Shown here piece by piece: positions 25,075 to 36,884 of a stretch of 64,000 nucleotides of DNA. Each line of letters starts with the position of its first letter. Within the stretch, counting starts at the first letter, position 1. Under the pieces are notes generated by a model. It ran no database searches and was not told where the DNA came from. It saw only the letters and a list, made by a program, of their open reading frames with translations. The position numbers and the translations under genes are program-made. Source of the DNA: Tetragonia tetragonoides (Eukaryota > Streptophyta > Magnoliopsida > Caryophyllales > Aizoaceae). The stretch lies in NCBI GenBank assembly GCA_038025085.1, contig CM076144.1, positions 40,831,001 to 40,895,000 of the forward strand, in the 5' to 3' direction.

Positions 25075-25851
25075 CCTAAAGACCCTAAATGATGATTCTC
25101 TTCTTTGATAGTAGTGAGTAATTTCAAGGTAAAAATAAATAAATTTGAGAGCATCTTGATCTAATTGACAGAAAAGTAAAGTGAGCAGGCGTTTTCTACT
25201 TTTCTTTCCCTAAACTCCAGTTTCCCAACCTAGATGAGAAAGAAAGAGCAATTATGTAGGTGGCAGAAATGGCGGAAGAAATCGTCCAAAAACTGGGGTC
25301 ATCAATCAGCCTCCTTCCAAACCTCCTAAAGAGATGGAAGCTACTACTTCCGAAGCCAAACTTTATACAAGTTGCAAGTCTGAGGGAGGACATTGATTTC
25401 GTCAGGGCTAATCTTGTCGATGTAGGAACCCTTAGAGACAGCAGGGACAGGGATGACGGTTACTGGAGAAGTCTGCTTGCAGAGATTACACGCTGTCTTT
25501 ACCAAACTGATGACTTGGTCGACGAAATCTGCACTACAGCAACAAAAAAAGAAGTGGATTGGTCTAACTATTATGAATATTTCTGCTTGTTCTGGTCATC
25601 CTTGCAAAATGCTGACCTGCTGCACATATGGTACCGCGAAGTCAGGACCATTAGGGAAGAATTTCATTGCATTGGCTCTCGGTGGATTGTATATGGTGGC
25701 TCAATATCCTCCTCAGGCTCAGTTCAGGATATGGCGAGACCAATGAGGTCGAGAGAAGGACCTTACTCTTCTGTGTCTGATATGCAAGACATGAGTATAA
25801 TAGGGAGAGAAAATGACAAGGGGGCAATCACCCAAATGCTGTTGAGGAGCA

Positions 25852-25873
25852 GTGGTGGTGGTGGTGGTGGTGG
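25852..25873 (+). repeat. (GGT)n microsatellite coding a Gly run
   Basis: About seven GGT triplets within the NBS-LRR 2 frame, encoding part of an eight-Gly tract between the coiled coil and the P-loop. Confidence 0.9.
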
Positions 25874-27200
25874 TAGAGGAGATGAGAAAATTTCAGTCAT
25901 TCCCATTGTTGGGATGGCGGGTGTGGGTAAAACCACACTGGTTATGTTGGTGTACAATGATATTTCGGTTGCCCAATACTTTGAACTCCAGATCTGGGTA
26001 TGTGTAGGTCAGGACTTTGTCTTATCCGAGACGATGGGGAAGATTGTCGAGGCAATAACTCGAGAGGGAGTAAAAACAAGCTTGATGGATGTCGAGCAGT
26101 TGCAGGTGCTCCTACGTGAAACGATTCTAGGGAAGAAGTATTTACTCGTGTTAGACGATGTCTGGAGCAGCGACCGGGAGAGATGGCTTAAGCTGATGCA
26201 TTTATTATCTGCAGGTGCAAAAGGAAGTAAAATCATTGTCACCACGCGTTCCGAACATGTAGCCCTTACATTGGGCCCAGTTCCGCGTTACATTTTGGAG
26301 CCGCTATCAGATGAAGACGCTTGGTCCCTGTTCAGGAGGATAGCATTTAGGCCAGCCAGGCAAGATGATGGTAGTAATATTTATCTTCCCCCCGATGATC
26401 TCGAGCAAACAAACCTGTAATGTGCCCCTGATCATCAAGGTTCTAGCAGGCATACTCTATACCCAGCCTAAAGCGCGATGGTTGGAATTGTCAGAGATGA
26501 AGCTTTATCCTCGTCCCTTTTACAAAGCTGACTTACGACCACCTACCCTTCCACTTGAAGCGCTGCTTTTTGCGTATTGTGCCCTGTTCCCGAGAGACTA
26601 CCAAATCGACAAGCGCCAGCTGATTCATCTCTGGATCGCACAAGGCTTCATAAGGGAGCCCCTAGATGACCCACACCAGAGCCTGGAGGATGTTGGTGAG
26701 GACTGCTTTAAGGAATTACTTAGCTGGTCCTTGTTCAGAGATGTTACTCGTGATGGGATAGGGCACGCCAATATCAGCAGCTTTAAGATGGATAATTCAG
26801 CTTATGATCTAGCACAATCTGTTGCACCAGCTGGAACCTTGGTCGTTGATGCCACTTCTAATCCTTTCACTGAACCATCCACCTCGCTCGGACCACGCCT
26901 ACGCTCGTTCCTCAAGAGACCAGGATCTACTGTGCATCTCACAAAGTTAGAGTGTGCCAAGATCTTCTCACATTCGAGGCGCTTGCATGTCCTAGACCTT
27001 CATTCGTCAAACCTCACTAGCGTGCCCACTTCTATTGGGTCACTCAAGCACCTTAGATACCTCAACCTGTCAGATAATCCTTTCGCATTACTCCCTGATT
27101 CTATCACCGCATTATTTAACTTGCAAGTCCTCGATGTTTCTGTGTAAAATGCTTAAAGAGCTGCCAAGGCGCCTAAGAAGATTAGTGAACTTGAGACACC

Positions 27201-27750
27201 TAGAGCTGTCAAAAGCTGACACGACACGACAATACGACACGAACCGGACACGAATGTAGCGGGTTAGTGTTGAGAGGTTTCGACCCGTTTAATTAAATGG
27301 GTCGACACGAGTAACACGTTTAGTTAAATGGGTTAGGTTAAGGTTGAGATTTCCGACACGAAAACAACCTGCTTACGACACGTTTAATTTTAATTGTCAA
27401 ATGTAAGTTCAAATAATTTGTAACAAGTAAATAATGTAATAGAATCTCACCTATCTTGAGCATTTTAATAAATTTTGGACTGTTGAATATACACTTATAT
27501 GGTTAGAACTTTAAAGTTGTAGGTAAAATTTATGTTTTTTCCTCATATTTCAATTAGTTAGAATATAAGTAAAGATAAACAGGTTAACAGGTCATTAAAC
27601 AGGTAACACGATTATTAACCAGGTCAGGTGCAGGTCAAGGATTTTCGACACGATTAATAAATGGGTTAGGTTTGGGTCAAGGAATTCTCGACACGTTTAA
27701 CCTTGACACGAACACGAACACGACACGACCTGACCTATTTGACAGCTCTA
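27201..27750. mobile_element. hAT-type MITE with ACACGACACG iterations, in the LRR exon of NBS-LRR 2
   Basis: Both ends are TAGAGCTGTCAAA when read inward (11+ bp perfect inverted repeat). A perfect 8-bp target duplication, GAGACACC, lies at 27193-27200 and 27751-27758. Both arms repeat ACACGACACGAAC / CAGGTCAAGG-like units around an AT-rich centre. No transposase is present. It interrupts a leucine-rich repeat codon run. Confidence 0.96.
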
Positions 27751-27943
27751 GAGACACCTATATCTCGGTGGCTGTGAGAAATTGACTGGTATGCCAGTTG
27801 GTCTCGGGCAGCTGACATCCCTACAGACTTTAAGCCATTTTGTACTCGGCAAGGGAAAGAATAGCTGCAAGTTGGATGAATTGGCTGCCTTAAACCTTAA
27901 ATCAGAGCTCACCATCGTATTTGCCAATCCAAATAAAAAATAA

Positions 27944-28696
27944 TATGACTTATGAGCCTCAAAAGAAAGGACAGAGTAACTGGCTCTGTTGGCATAGCAT
28001 CTCTATTTGCCTATCTGTTGCTGTAATGAAATTCTCTCTCTACACCATATGTAAGCTGCTCACTCAAATCTGGGCAGAATTCAATTACTTTTTCTTTCTT
28101 TTTTTGGTGCTTGAACTTGCATGACCATTTTATTAGAGGGGATATGCTCTCAGAAATGTGTTTCTGATTTCTTGTGCATCACTGTAAGTAATTCATCTTT
28201 ATTTGCCTCTATATTAGCCATGAAAATTTCGGTGATTGCTAATATGTCATGGAAACTCCAACAAGGTCAAAAGCTAACCAATAATCATGGAAACTCTCCC
28301 TCTCTCTCCTCCATTTACGAAGCTGTAGTTTTCATTTATCAACCTTTAGTTCACTATAATACTAATATATGAACCTTTAGTTCTTATCTAAAAGAAATAT
28401 ATGAACCTTTAGTATATGGTTTATGAGCCTCTAATTTATAAGTTATGAGCATTTTATTATATTATTTAGGAACTTGAATCTGGGTCCATACAGCTAAGTG
28501 GACAACTGTCTATGCAATAACTTGGCGCTTTTTTATATATGAATAAGATCAGAAGAAAACATGAGCAACACATGGTTCTTTTGGCAACACAGCAAAAATT
28601 GTAGAGAGCTTAGAAGGCTACCTGTATTGAGAAGACAATATGCCAGTTCGTTATCGCTATGTAAATACTATCTAGAGACTTACAGCAGATTGTTCG
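27944..28696. other. Intergenic DNA between NBS-LRR 2 and the 3' end of RUS3
   Basis: AT-rich, with three near-repeats of ATGAACCTTTAGT at 28340-28425. The convergent genes end on each side, so this is shared 3' flanking DNA. No gene is supported; TTTATT (AATAAA on the minus strand) near 28447-28454 could serve RUS3 polyadenylation. Confidence 0.4.
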
Positions 28697-31600
28697 CTAG
28701 TTGAACTTTTCATCTAAAGATCCAATTAACCAGTTTGCCCTCCAGACAACAGAATGCGATAGCAATCTTTCCGTCTTCCAACCTGATGACTGAAGCTGCA
28801 AGATCATTGTTCACTACATTAGTCAGATCAGTTCGACCAGCAGAAACTGGCACATTAGAAATTCAGAAAATTAAAAAAGAAAAAGAAGAACAAGGAACTA
28901 ACATCTACTTCAGATCATTGTATTCCCTTCATCACACATAAATTTGAACCAGACAGCATATGAAACTTAGAAGCATAACAAGTTCCAGTCCATAGTAAAA
29001 ATAAAAAGAAAAATTGCAATTGTCCGAAGTACGTAAAATTTATTCATGTTTTTCTATATAGAAAGACTGGAGAGTGATGCAAGGAGTCTGTTAATAGAGG
29101 CAATGGGTTGGACTGCATAATACCTTCTTTATGAAATCCTCATAATGTTTGTCCATCCATGACCAGCTTTCAAGATGAGCAGATGTGCTTCCACCCAGCA
29201 GACTTGCCATTACAAGTGCATGCATGTAGGACTGCAAGATATCAGCTGACGTCGAGTCCTTATGGATAACAATGCTGATCACCCCCTTTTCCTCCAGCAG
29301 CAAATACCTCGCTAAGAAGCGTAAAACCAAAAGGAAAAAAAATTGAGGAAAAATGATCCGGCCCTCAGGTGTTGGGAACAAAATACTTTGCATCAGACAT
29401 GCCAACCTTTCTTATAATAAGATCCTGCGCAGTGGAAAAGGTCCATCCTGTTGGTCAAAGGCATGAATATAAAAGATATTTATCAGACTCGAGCAATCAT
29501 CAGAATTTAATGAAGAACTAATTCGAATTCCAAGTGAATCAAAATTGATTTCGAATTCAAAATTAAGAGGATCTCCAGATAATGATAAAGAAAGTGGTAT
29601 TCGTGAACTCCAAAAGGGTAATCCACCAGAACAGCACAAGAAAGACTCCACATAAAATGTCCATTGGTCGGAATTCTCAATTTGTTAGCTGCATTGAGGC
29701 AACTGATGACTAGAGCATAGAACTCTACATAAAAGATAAAAACCGACAAGCTCCCTTAGCAGCAATAGGCCACAAGGTCAAGGGGTATTGATCGATGATG
29801 AAACAACCTACCTTTACTGCAGCTCAAAACCAGCAGACACCAAACTGACTCAAAATGAAACTCTACCTCCATCATCTCAAGGCTTCAGCTTATGATTTAG
29901 AGTGGATTTTAAACACATGAATTTCTAAGATATCCTCAGTTTGTGATTAGACAAGTCAGAATAGAAGCCAGTTGGGTAGGTCATAAAACTGTCTTGATGT
30001 TGGGTACGTGTAAGACAGTTGAATAATTGCATTTTGTATTATATTACTCATTTCAACAACAAAACCATCAATGGAGGGCGGATCCTACTGATCTGGAGTT
30101 TGGTTACCAATATACTGCTACACCTACAATTTTATAGAAAGTAACACGCCTTTTCTTTTCAGGTGCATAAAATAGAACACTGACATGAAAACAAAATCAC
30201 TAATTAGCAGAACTTAATAGTTAGAGGCTCTATGTACACCTAATTCAAAATCGAACAAACTGGGAACTGATGGAAAGAATGCTTACATATCCACATGATT
30301 GAGAGAAGAGACCTTCACGCCCAAGCGTATCTTTGTATGCAAACACCTAAAAATATTTGACCTCCATGGGTTCAGCCACAAAGGTAAAACATGCTCTTCT
30401 GAAGAGACCTTTTCGGCCGAAAGCACTGGTGGAGGAAGAAGGAAAAAAATCATGTATTTGTTAATAAATAAGAAAAGAGCCCAGGCTGTTGAAAAACACT
30501 ACTACAACATAGAAGGAATTCAAATCATGATAGTAACTACACAAAGGCGATAATTTGATTAAATGTTTCTATGGATGGGATTCAAATCACAATATTATAG
30601 AATACAAAAGAACCAACTTATCTCTATAACATAATCCTGTAACCTTCTTAAATTTACTCACTCGATGCCAACCACCCTCCTTCCTAAAATGAGAGCGAAT
30701 ATGATAAGAGAATAGATGTTTATAGAGATGACGAGATGTTTCCTCAGAGGCTTAGAATTATCCAGCAAAATGTCTGTGGATTTAATATTCTATAGACAGC
30801 ATCATCAAACATTCAACGCAAACAAACATTTAAATATAGCTACAGGGTAAATGCACTGTGATTGAGGAAATAGAAAACCAGCCACAAACTTTCCACCTTC
30901 TGTGACAGGCACAACTTCTTCAATCTTTAAGAATTTCACCAAAGAACACTAAAGTTTTTACTCAATAGTTAAGATTTCATGCTCAGCTTCAGTGAAGAGA
31001 CAAATACTAAAGGTATTTTGGATAAAGTATTTAGTCACTGCCAAGGTGCAGCCTAGAATCAAATTTCAATCAATAATTGTTCGCTAATGAGACAAAAAGG
31101 TATTGCCAATTTCACCTTCACAGGGTGTGGGCAGCACAGGAAAGAATAGACACTCTCATTTACCTTGGCCAGTCTTCATAAAATGTTGTAGAAGAAGAGA
31201 GCTCCTTTCATCATTTAATGTATTTAATGAGAGACAACGTACAGCTTTATAATTTGCTGCATGATGAAAAAAAAGTACTCAAGACAGCATTTCTATGTAC
31301 TAGAAAATAGCAAGCCAAGTCAACTGTTCAAAAAATTTTGGCACAAGAAAACATCAGGAGAATTGAATAGTTCGTAGGGATTTCTAAAATGTATAAGGGT
31401 GAAAACATTAGTCTCTGCCAGGTTACATATCAGAAATTGTCTTTGTGCTAACATAATGTATTAATTTTTCAAAACCAAGTCAAATATAGGGGTAAAACCA
31501 AGTCAAGTAGCATTCACATATACGCAATATTAACTCAAAAGTCGGCACTCACCATACATGTGAAATATGGTCAGAGACAAGAAGGAGAACCATATTGCCA

Positions 31601-34600
31601 GAGAGTGTCCCATAGTAATTCGAGCAAGAAACATTCCTAACGCCATTCCAGCCATTGTTGCAACAGTTTCTTGACTTCCTTCCTAGCATACACAAGGTGC
31701 TTGATTGACAACTATGACTCAAAGAAAGGTTACCACATTCTAGAGATGATATGCTGGTACCTTAGCAGATATATCTGCTGCATTATCTTGGAGCGCAAAA
31801 TGCTGAGTCAAAGCAGCTCTAGTAGCTCCACTTGCAACACCAGCTTGAAAGGTTGAAGAAAAGACATGTCAACTAAAGAAATTTGAATCTAGTGACCATG
31901 TACGGTGAATAGAAGTGTGCAGAATAACAGATTTTTCATTTCTACAAACCCTTGTAAAAGTGTGCACGACTTATTTTGAAAATGCATATTGACAGTGCAA
32001 CACATACACATGGACACAGCACATCACTTGTAGTTTGAAAAGTAAAATGGAAAAGGACGTCATCTAATGAGATGTCTCCTCTCGATATCTTTGGTGTAGT
32101 TTCTTTGCCATAGCAAAGTAAGCAAACAATGTTTTGGAATATCCAGAAAATTTGCTACAAGTTTTATAAGACAAAACTCAAAAGGAGTAACAGGTAAAAA
32201 CACTTACTAAATGATCTTGATAGACTTCCCAAGCAAACTATAAACAAAAATGCGGAGGGAAATAAGGGAGAAATAAGGTCCATCAGCATTCCTGCACAAC
32301 CAAGTAAAATAAATATGTGACAAATAAGGAATAATCCCGTAATACTAGAGAACTTATTAAGCGCCATAACAGAAATCCCAAACTAAAGCCCCATATTTTA
32401 AACCATTTTGATGTCTCGCATTATGGTTCAGCATTTAGTAATAATGAGATAAATGCAGCATATTGAATGCCAGCACACTGCAAAAGGAAAGCTGTTTCTG
32501 TCTTAGACACTCACACAGCGACAACTGCATCTTGACTAGGCGACTAGCTAGGGGTAAGGATACATACATCTTGACCTCCCCAGACCCCGCCCTCGGCATG
32601 ATATATGCAGGGCGATTGTTGTTGTTATACACATACACAACCACAACTGCACAAGCTAGTTTGAAATTGAGATTTCACACTCCAATTAGAAAACAACTAA
32701 AATCCCGGGATAAATAATCGTCACCAAGGTTGCACGGAAACGGAAACGCGGAAACGCGAAACGGGAAACGTCGATTCTCAAAATGCCGGAAACGCGGAAA
32801 CGTCTCCACAAAAAATATATTAAAAAATTAATATTAAAAAAAAGAATAAATAATTATTCCATCACTTAATTAACATGACAAATCAAAATACCATCAAGAT
32901 AACAACTCAAGAAACAAAAACAAATACATAGGGTTGGAGAAAAAAGAGTGAGAATGTCGGAAAGAGACAAGGAAATTAAGGTTTAGAAAAGAAGGACGTA
33001 TTTTTTTTGATCAGAAACGTTTCTTTTTTGCGTTTCGAGTGCGTTTTTTCTTTTCTTGCGTTTCGAGCGCGTTTCTTTTTATCTGAAACGCGAAACGCAT
33101 GCTCTAGAACGTTTCCGTGCTTCATTGATCGTCACTATCTAGAGAACTCATACATTTATCTTCTAGAAGCAACTTACAGCCGCACAACTCATATTACAAT
33201 GTTAGTGATTAACAATGTTGCCCATGAAGAAACTGGCAAACGTCAAATATTAATAAAAAGAATAAGGATGTTTTTTTCTCCCTATGTAGACAAAGACTAA
33301 GCGTTATAAGGAGATCAAGGTACAGTTACTTTGCGAAAGAAAGAAAGCAGCATGGGCCCAAGAAAAGGATTGGAGTATAGCATACATGTAGTTGCTCGTA
33401 TATCGATGATTTAAGGTAAAGAAGCAGACTAAGAGGAAGCCATGCAACGGCTGGAGGCAAATTGCTTACAAGAGAGGAGAGAATTGCTTGCCATAAAGAA
33501 TAAAGACCGCCACAAAATGAACTGGTAGTGCCTTCACATATTTCATTGACAAATTTGATAGAAGAAAAAGAAACTCTATTATAAGAATTTTCCAGAGTAC
33601 TTCATTATGAGAGGGTGACACCTCGGAATACCTTACTCAAATTAACCCACACCTGAAGCTACCTCCGTGAAATTTCTCTTTAATTTCAGTACTCAATTTA
33701 CATCTTCAAATTGTGGGCATCCTAATCCTGAGTGTAACAACTATTAGATTGAATGTACATTCTGAGCTATACAATTGAGGATGCCAAAGAAAGTCACAGA
33801 GTCACAGATAAAAAGGAGATGAGAAGATACCAAGATCGTTCATTAAATCTGCAACCAAACGCCATGTTTTTGCATTGCTATCCAAATTCGAACCCTAACA
33901 AGAGACATGTGACATGCTATCATTTACAAGTGATTCTGATTATACTGCATTTTTTCAATGCTTGACTATATAAAATGGCGTTCGTGTACCTATGCCATTG
34001 GGTGCTAGATTGTTAGATACTCCTTTAATATAGACAATTTAAGCGGGGGAAAAAAGTTTGGAAGGTTTCTCGCATCGATGCATTATGTCCACCAAAAGGG
34101 GGGGGGGGTGTAAAGATTAGTTAATTGTTTCTCTCCATTCTCTATGTCTGTCTATTGTCTTGTGTCTAGCAAAATATTTGGAAAAGGTCTCTTTGAGTCT
34201 GATATCTCTTACTTTTATGTAAGTAGTCTATCCTGCACAATCTAACCAATGGGCAGGCGGGGAAGCTCATCTATCAGGGCACAGTCTGAATGGCTGATGT
34301 TCTTCCAATTGGATTGTATTACTATAAAAGCAATTACAATTGAGTGAGTTGACAGTTTTGATAGACAAAATCTTAGTATTGCATATGCAATGGTATGCAA
34401 GATTCTTCGTATACTAAACCAAAAACAATGATGTGATTTGATATATCAAATTAGATAACAGATACCTGGTAAAATGTGAATAAGATGCCTCCAAGCATTC
34501 CCGTTAAATCCCTCAAGAACCACTACAACAGTTATCAAAGTAAAAGCAAATCAAGATATGAGTCTCACTTTACAAGATGTAAACAAGAGTCAAAACATAG

Positions 34601-35301
34601 ATTTCACAAAGTAATCAAACCTGAAAAGTAGCCCCAATTACAGTGGCTGATTTCTCACCCACTCCAATAGCACTCAGAAGAGCCTAGCAACATGTTCGAG
34701 CAATCAAACTCTGATCCATCAAAGTGATTTTTAAAGTAAAGGCAGACAAAAATGTCACAACAACAATTGGTGTAATCCTTACTTGAGTTGAAAGCATTGT
34801 GCGGATATAAGTCGATAGACCCTATAAAACATATAGAACCATCAAAATCCAGAGCTCGTTTCACCGAGAGGAATAAAATAAGGACTTGCATTGAGCAGTA
34901 GCAACATAATTCAACCATTATTAGCACGAAAACTTGCTGAACGATGCACTAAGTACTAACGTCCACTTGAATGACAAAACAAGACAATCAACCCAATTTC
35001 ATCATGTATTCTAACACAACATTATGTGAAATTGGACATTCCAACAAGAAAAGCCTCAATCTAGTAAACTAAAATCCCAACTCAAATTACACTAGTTCCA
35101 ATCACAATGTACTCACTAACAATATTATAGCACAAATCAAATCTTAAAAAGTAGTTAACTTTAAACACAAAAATAGTACAGTACCTGTAATGAATCCCAA
35201 ATTTGAAATGGGAAATAATCTGGAGTCACACTAGTAGGAAACCCCTGCAAAAAATAAACAACACCCATCAAAGATTCTTCCCAAAAAAGGGGAAAAAATC
35301 A

Positions 35302-35344
<43 letters not shown>

Positions 35345-35530
35345 TGCCTCAGGAACAAAGGCGCTAAGAATATGCCTGCGGGCAGACTTGAACCGTGTAT
35401 CAAACCTGTGGAGAGAGATAGAAGGAGAAGAAGAAAGAGTGGCAGTGAGAGAGAGTTCTGATGGGGAAGATCCAGTCCATTCTTCCACAACTATTTGCTC
35501 CTCATTTGAACCCCTTTTAGCCGTACCCAT
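28697..35530 (-). CDS. RUS3: Root UV-B sensitive 3-like protein (DUF647/RUS family)
   Basis: Plant member of the DUF647 membrane-protein family. RUS1 and RUS2 act in root UV-B responses; the biochemical role of RUS3 is not established. Fourteen exons on the minus strand: 35348-35530, 35185-35244, 34783-34821, 34621-34683, 34466-34522, 33831-33894, 32208-32291, 31761-31843, 31553-31682, 31164-31256, 30287-30425, 29407-29447, 29124-29311, 28697-28795. They sum to 1323 nt, 440 aa plus stop, the length I recall for the Arabidopsis protein. Key blocks: GFPTSVTPDYFPFQIWDSLQ, LSAIGVGEKSATVIGATFQ, GSNLDSNAK, LISPLFPSAF, GVASGATRAALTQHFALQD, EGSQETVATM, RYLLLEEKG and SSGWKTERL near the end. All splice sites are GT-AG except intron 1, which uses a GC donor (35346-35347). 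Hydrophobic segments in exons 5, 7 and 9 support a membrane protein. No lesion was found. Confidence 0.95.
32545..32628 (+). mobile_element. SINE-like fragment in RUS3 intron 6
   Basis: Contains GGGGTAAGGATACATAC, then CCTCCCCAGACCCCGC and a TTGTTGTTGTTAT tail. This arrangement is typical of the 3' half of Au-like plant SINEs. The tRNA-derived 5' half was not recognised, so it is probably truncated. Confidence 0.55.
32725..33127. mobile_element. hAT-type MITE with GAAACGCG iterations, in RUS3 intron 6
   Basis: The left end is CAAGGTTGCACGGAAACG. The right end, reverse-complemented, is CAATGAAGCACGGAAACG (14 of 18 match). A perfect 8-bp target duplication, ATCGTCAC, lies at 32717-32724 and 33128-33135. 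The arms consist of GGAAACGCGGAAACG and its complement CGTTTCGAGCGCG; the centre is AT-rich. It lies in the large intron between exons 6 and 7 and does not disturb splice sites. The ends resemble those of the MITE at 1686 (GGTTGCACGGA). Confidence 0.9.
34099..34108. repeat. G10 homopolymer in RUS3 intron 5
   Basis: Ten G in a row within an intron, unusual in this AT-rich background. Could be polymorphic or a sequencing-sensitive site. Confidence 0.9.
35304..35341. repeat. (GA)n microsatellite in RUS3 intron 1
   Basis: About 18 GA units on the plus strand (CT on the transcribed strand), immediately after the GC splice donor of the 103-bp intron 1. It forms a long pyrimidine tract in the pre-mRNA. 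Confidence 0.95.
35346..35347 (-). promoter_or_regulatory. Non-canonical GC splice donor of RUS3 intron 1
   Basis: Exon 1 must end after the codons for FVPE to join GFPTSVTPD in the family frame. At that point the minus strand reads CCTGAG|GCAAAT, with no GT nearby in frame. The context (AG before, CAAAT after) fits the known plant GC-AG donor consensus. The acceptor TTTTTTGCAG|GGG at 35245-35246 is normal. Confidence 0.8.
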
Positions 35531-35534
35531 TTGC

Positions 35535-35577
<43 letters not shown>
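35535..35577. repeat. (CAA)n microsatellite in the RUS3 5' leader
   Basis: About 14 CAA units (TTG on the minus, transcribed strand) directly upstream of the RUS3 start codon at 35530-35528. It therefore lies in the 5' UTR or core promoter. TTG repeats there offer near-cognate starts in frame, but the ATG is the first AUG. Confidence 0.9.
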
Positions 35578-35599
35578 ATGTTAACTTCGATCAATTTGA

Positions 35600-36884
35600 G
35601 GTTTAACAACAAATGTTAACTTCGATCAATCTGAGGTTTTGCTGTTGCCTGTTTCTGTTTTGTTGTCTCTCTGTTGGTTTAGACTTTAGAGATGTTTTTG
35701 ACTTCCCTCCTGAAAGGCTGAAACTGATGTGATCCTCGTCACACTAGTTCGCAAGTCGCAACTTGAAATCAGATGGTGCGGAGTACGATGGACCGAGCCG
35801 AGAAGAGTCGAACCCGCTTCACTGGTTTGGGTTTGGGTTTGGGTTGGAGGTAAGGGCAATTTATTTAGAACTTTATACTCAAAAGTATTCCAAATTCTTG
35901 TTAGGTTAAAATTTAACTATTAATTTGTGAAAAATATAAATATTTACAAAGTAAAAACAAATTTGTTAGATTTATTTTAAAAAATATTTTCAAAATATTT
36001 ACTGTATTATTTTAAATTAATTTTATTTTTATAGAATTATTATTATTTAAGGTTAAAGTGTTTATGTTGGACGTGATAGAGAATTCTAATGGAAAAAAGA
36101 ATTTGGGAGGAAGAGAGAATTGTGTAGGGCCGTTTAGATGTGATTAAGGGTGTGTTTTTTTCTACTGATTCTTATTGTTTTGGTAGGTTCGGTCTCTTGA
36201 TCTCCACTGATTGAGTAAGGTCTTGTTACTAATCTCCATTAATTAGTGGATATGCATTTGGGGGGAAGGGGGAATAAGGGGAAAGGGATCTCAAATGCCC
36301 CTAGTGGGATTTGAACATTAGTGGGGGGTAAGGAAACCAAAGTTCAAGCCACTAGACCAACCTATGTAGCTATGTTGGTTACTAATCTCCATTGATTGGG
36401 TAAGTTTATGTTTGGCAATTTTTTTACTACACCTACAAGTAAGCAATTTGCCTACACCCACCTACATTTTTTAATCAACTTGTAGTCATAGGTTACCAGT
36501 AATGAATTTTACTACATTCTAAAATCTTTTTAAAAGTTTAAAGAAAAAAAAGTAGATAAGTATAGTGTAGACAAGTTGGCTACACCTACTATTGGTCCTG
36601 CCTCTACCACTGATTTCCTCTAGTTGGGTAATATCTTTTTACTAATTTTTATTGATTTAAGGTAAAAACTTATATAAGACAGTCTCGACGTAAGGCGTAT
36701 GTTATTTTTCGAATAAAAAATATTACTTTTGAACTAAAAAGTATTATCTCATTTTGATGCTTTTTATTTAGATGATCTTCCATGTCATTGCTTGATTGAA
36801 AAAATTTATTAAGGCTCAAAAGTATTGCCAAGTCCCACTCTATTAATGGACCGGACTTGCCCCTGGGAAAAAAAAATTTAAATT
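35600..36884. other. Upstream flank of RUS3, no gene seen
   Basis: Holds the presumed RUS3 promoter. It is AT-rich with a (GGGTTT)n-like patch near 35823-35846 and several worn repeats, for example GGGATTTGAACATTAGTGG near 36303, which recalls a repeat fragment. No open frame with a family motif. Confidence 0.4.

Larger units (their letters stand above)
25269..27943 (+). pseudogene. CC-NBS-LRR disease-resistance protein 2, disrupted by frameshifts and a MITE
   Basis: Begins MAEEIVQKLGSS; coiled-coil head with QTDDLVDEI. The NB-ARC is well preserved: P-loop GMAGVGKTT, kinase-2 LLVLDDVW, RNBS-B KIIVTTRS, RNBS-D CALFPRDYQIDK; the MHD position reads MDN. A Gly8 run from (GGT)n at 25852-25873 lies just before the P-loop. 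Lesions: a frameshift between 26365 and 26420 in the ARC1 region; a second near 27135-27150 after LFNLQVLDV; and a 550-bp hAT MITE (27201-27750) in the LRR exon. Across the MITE the frame reads LVNLRHL then YLGGCEKLTG when the insert and one target copy are removed. Homology stops at an in-frame TAA (27941-27943) early in the LRR region, so the 3' part of the gene is missing too. The intact P-loop and kinase-2 suggest it decayed more recently than NBS-LRR 1. Confidence 0.92.
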
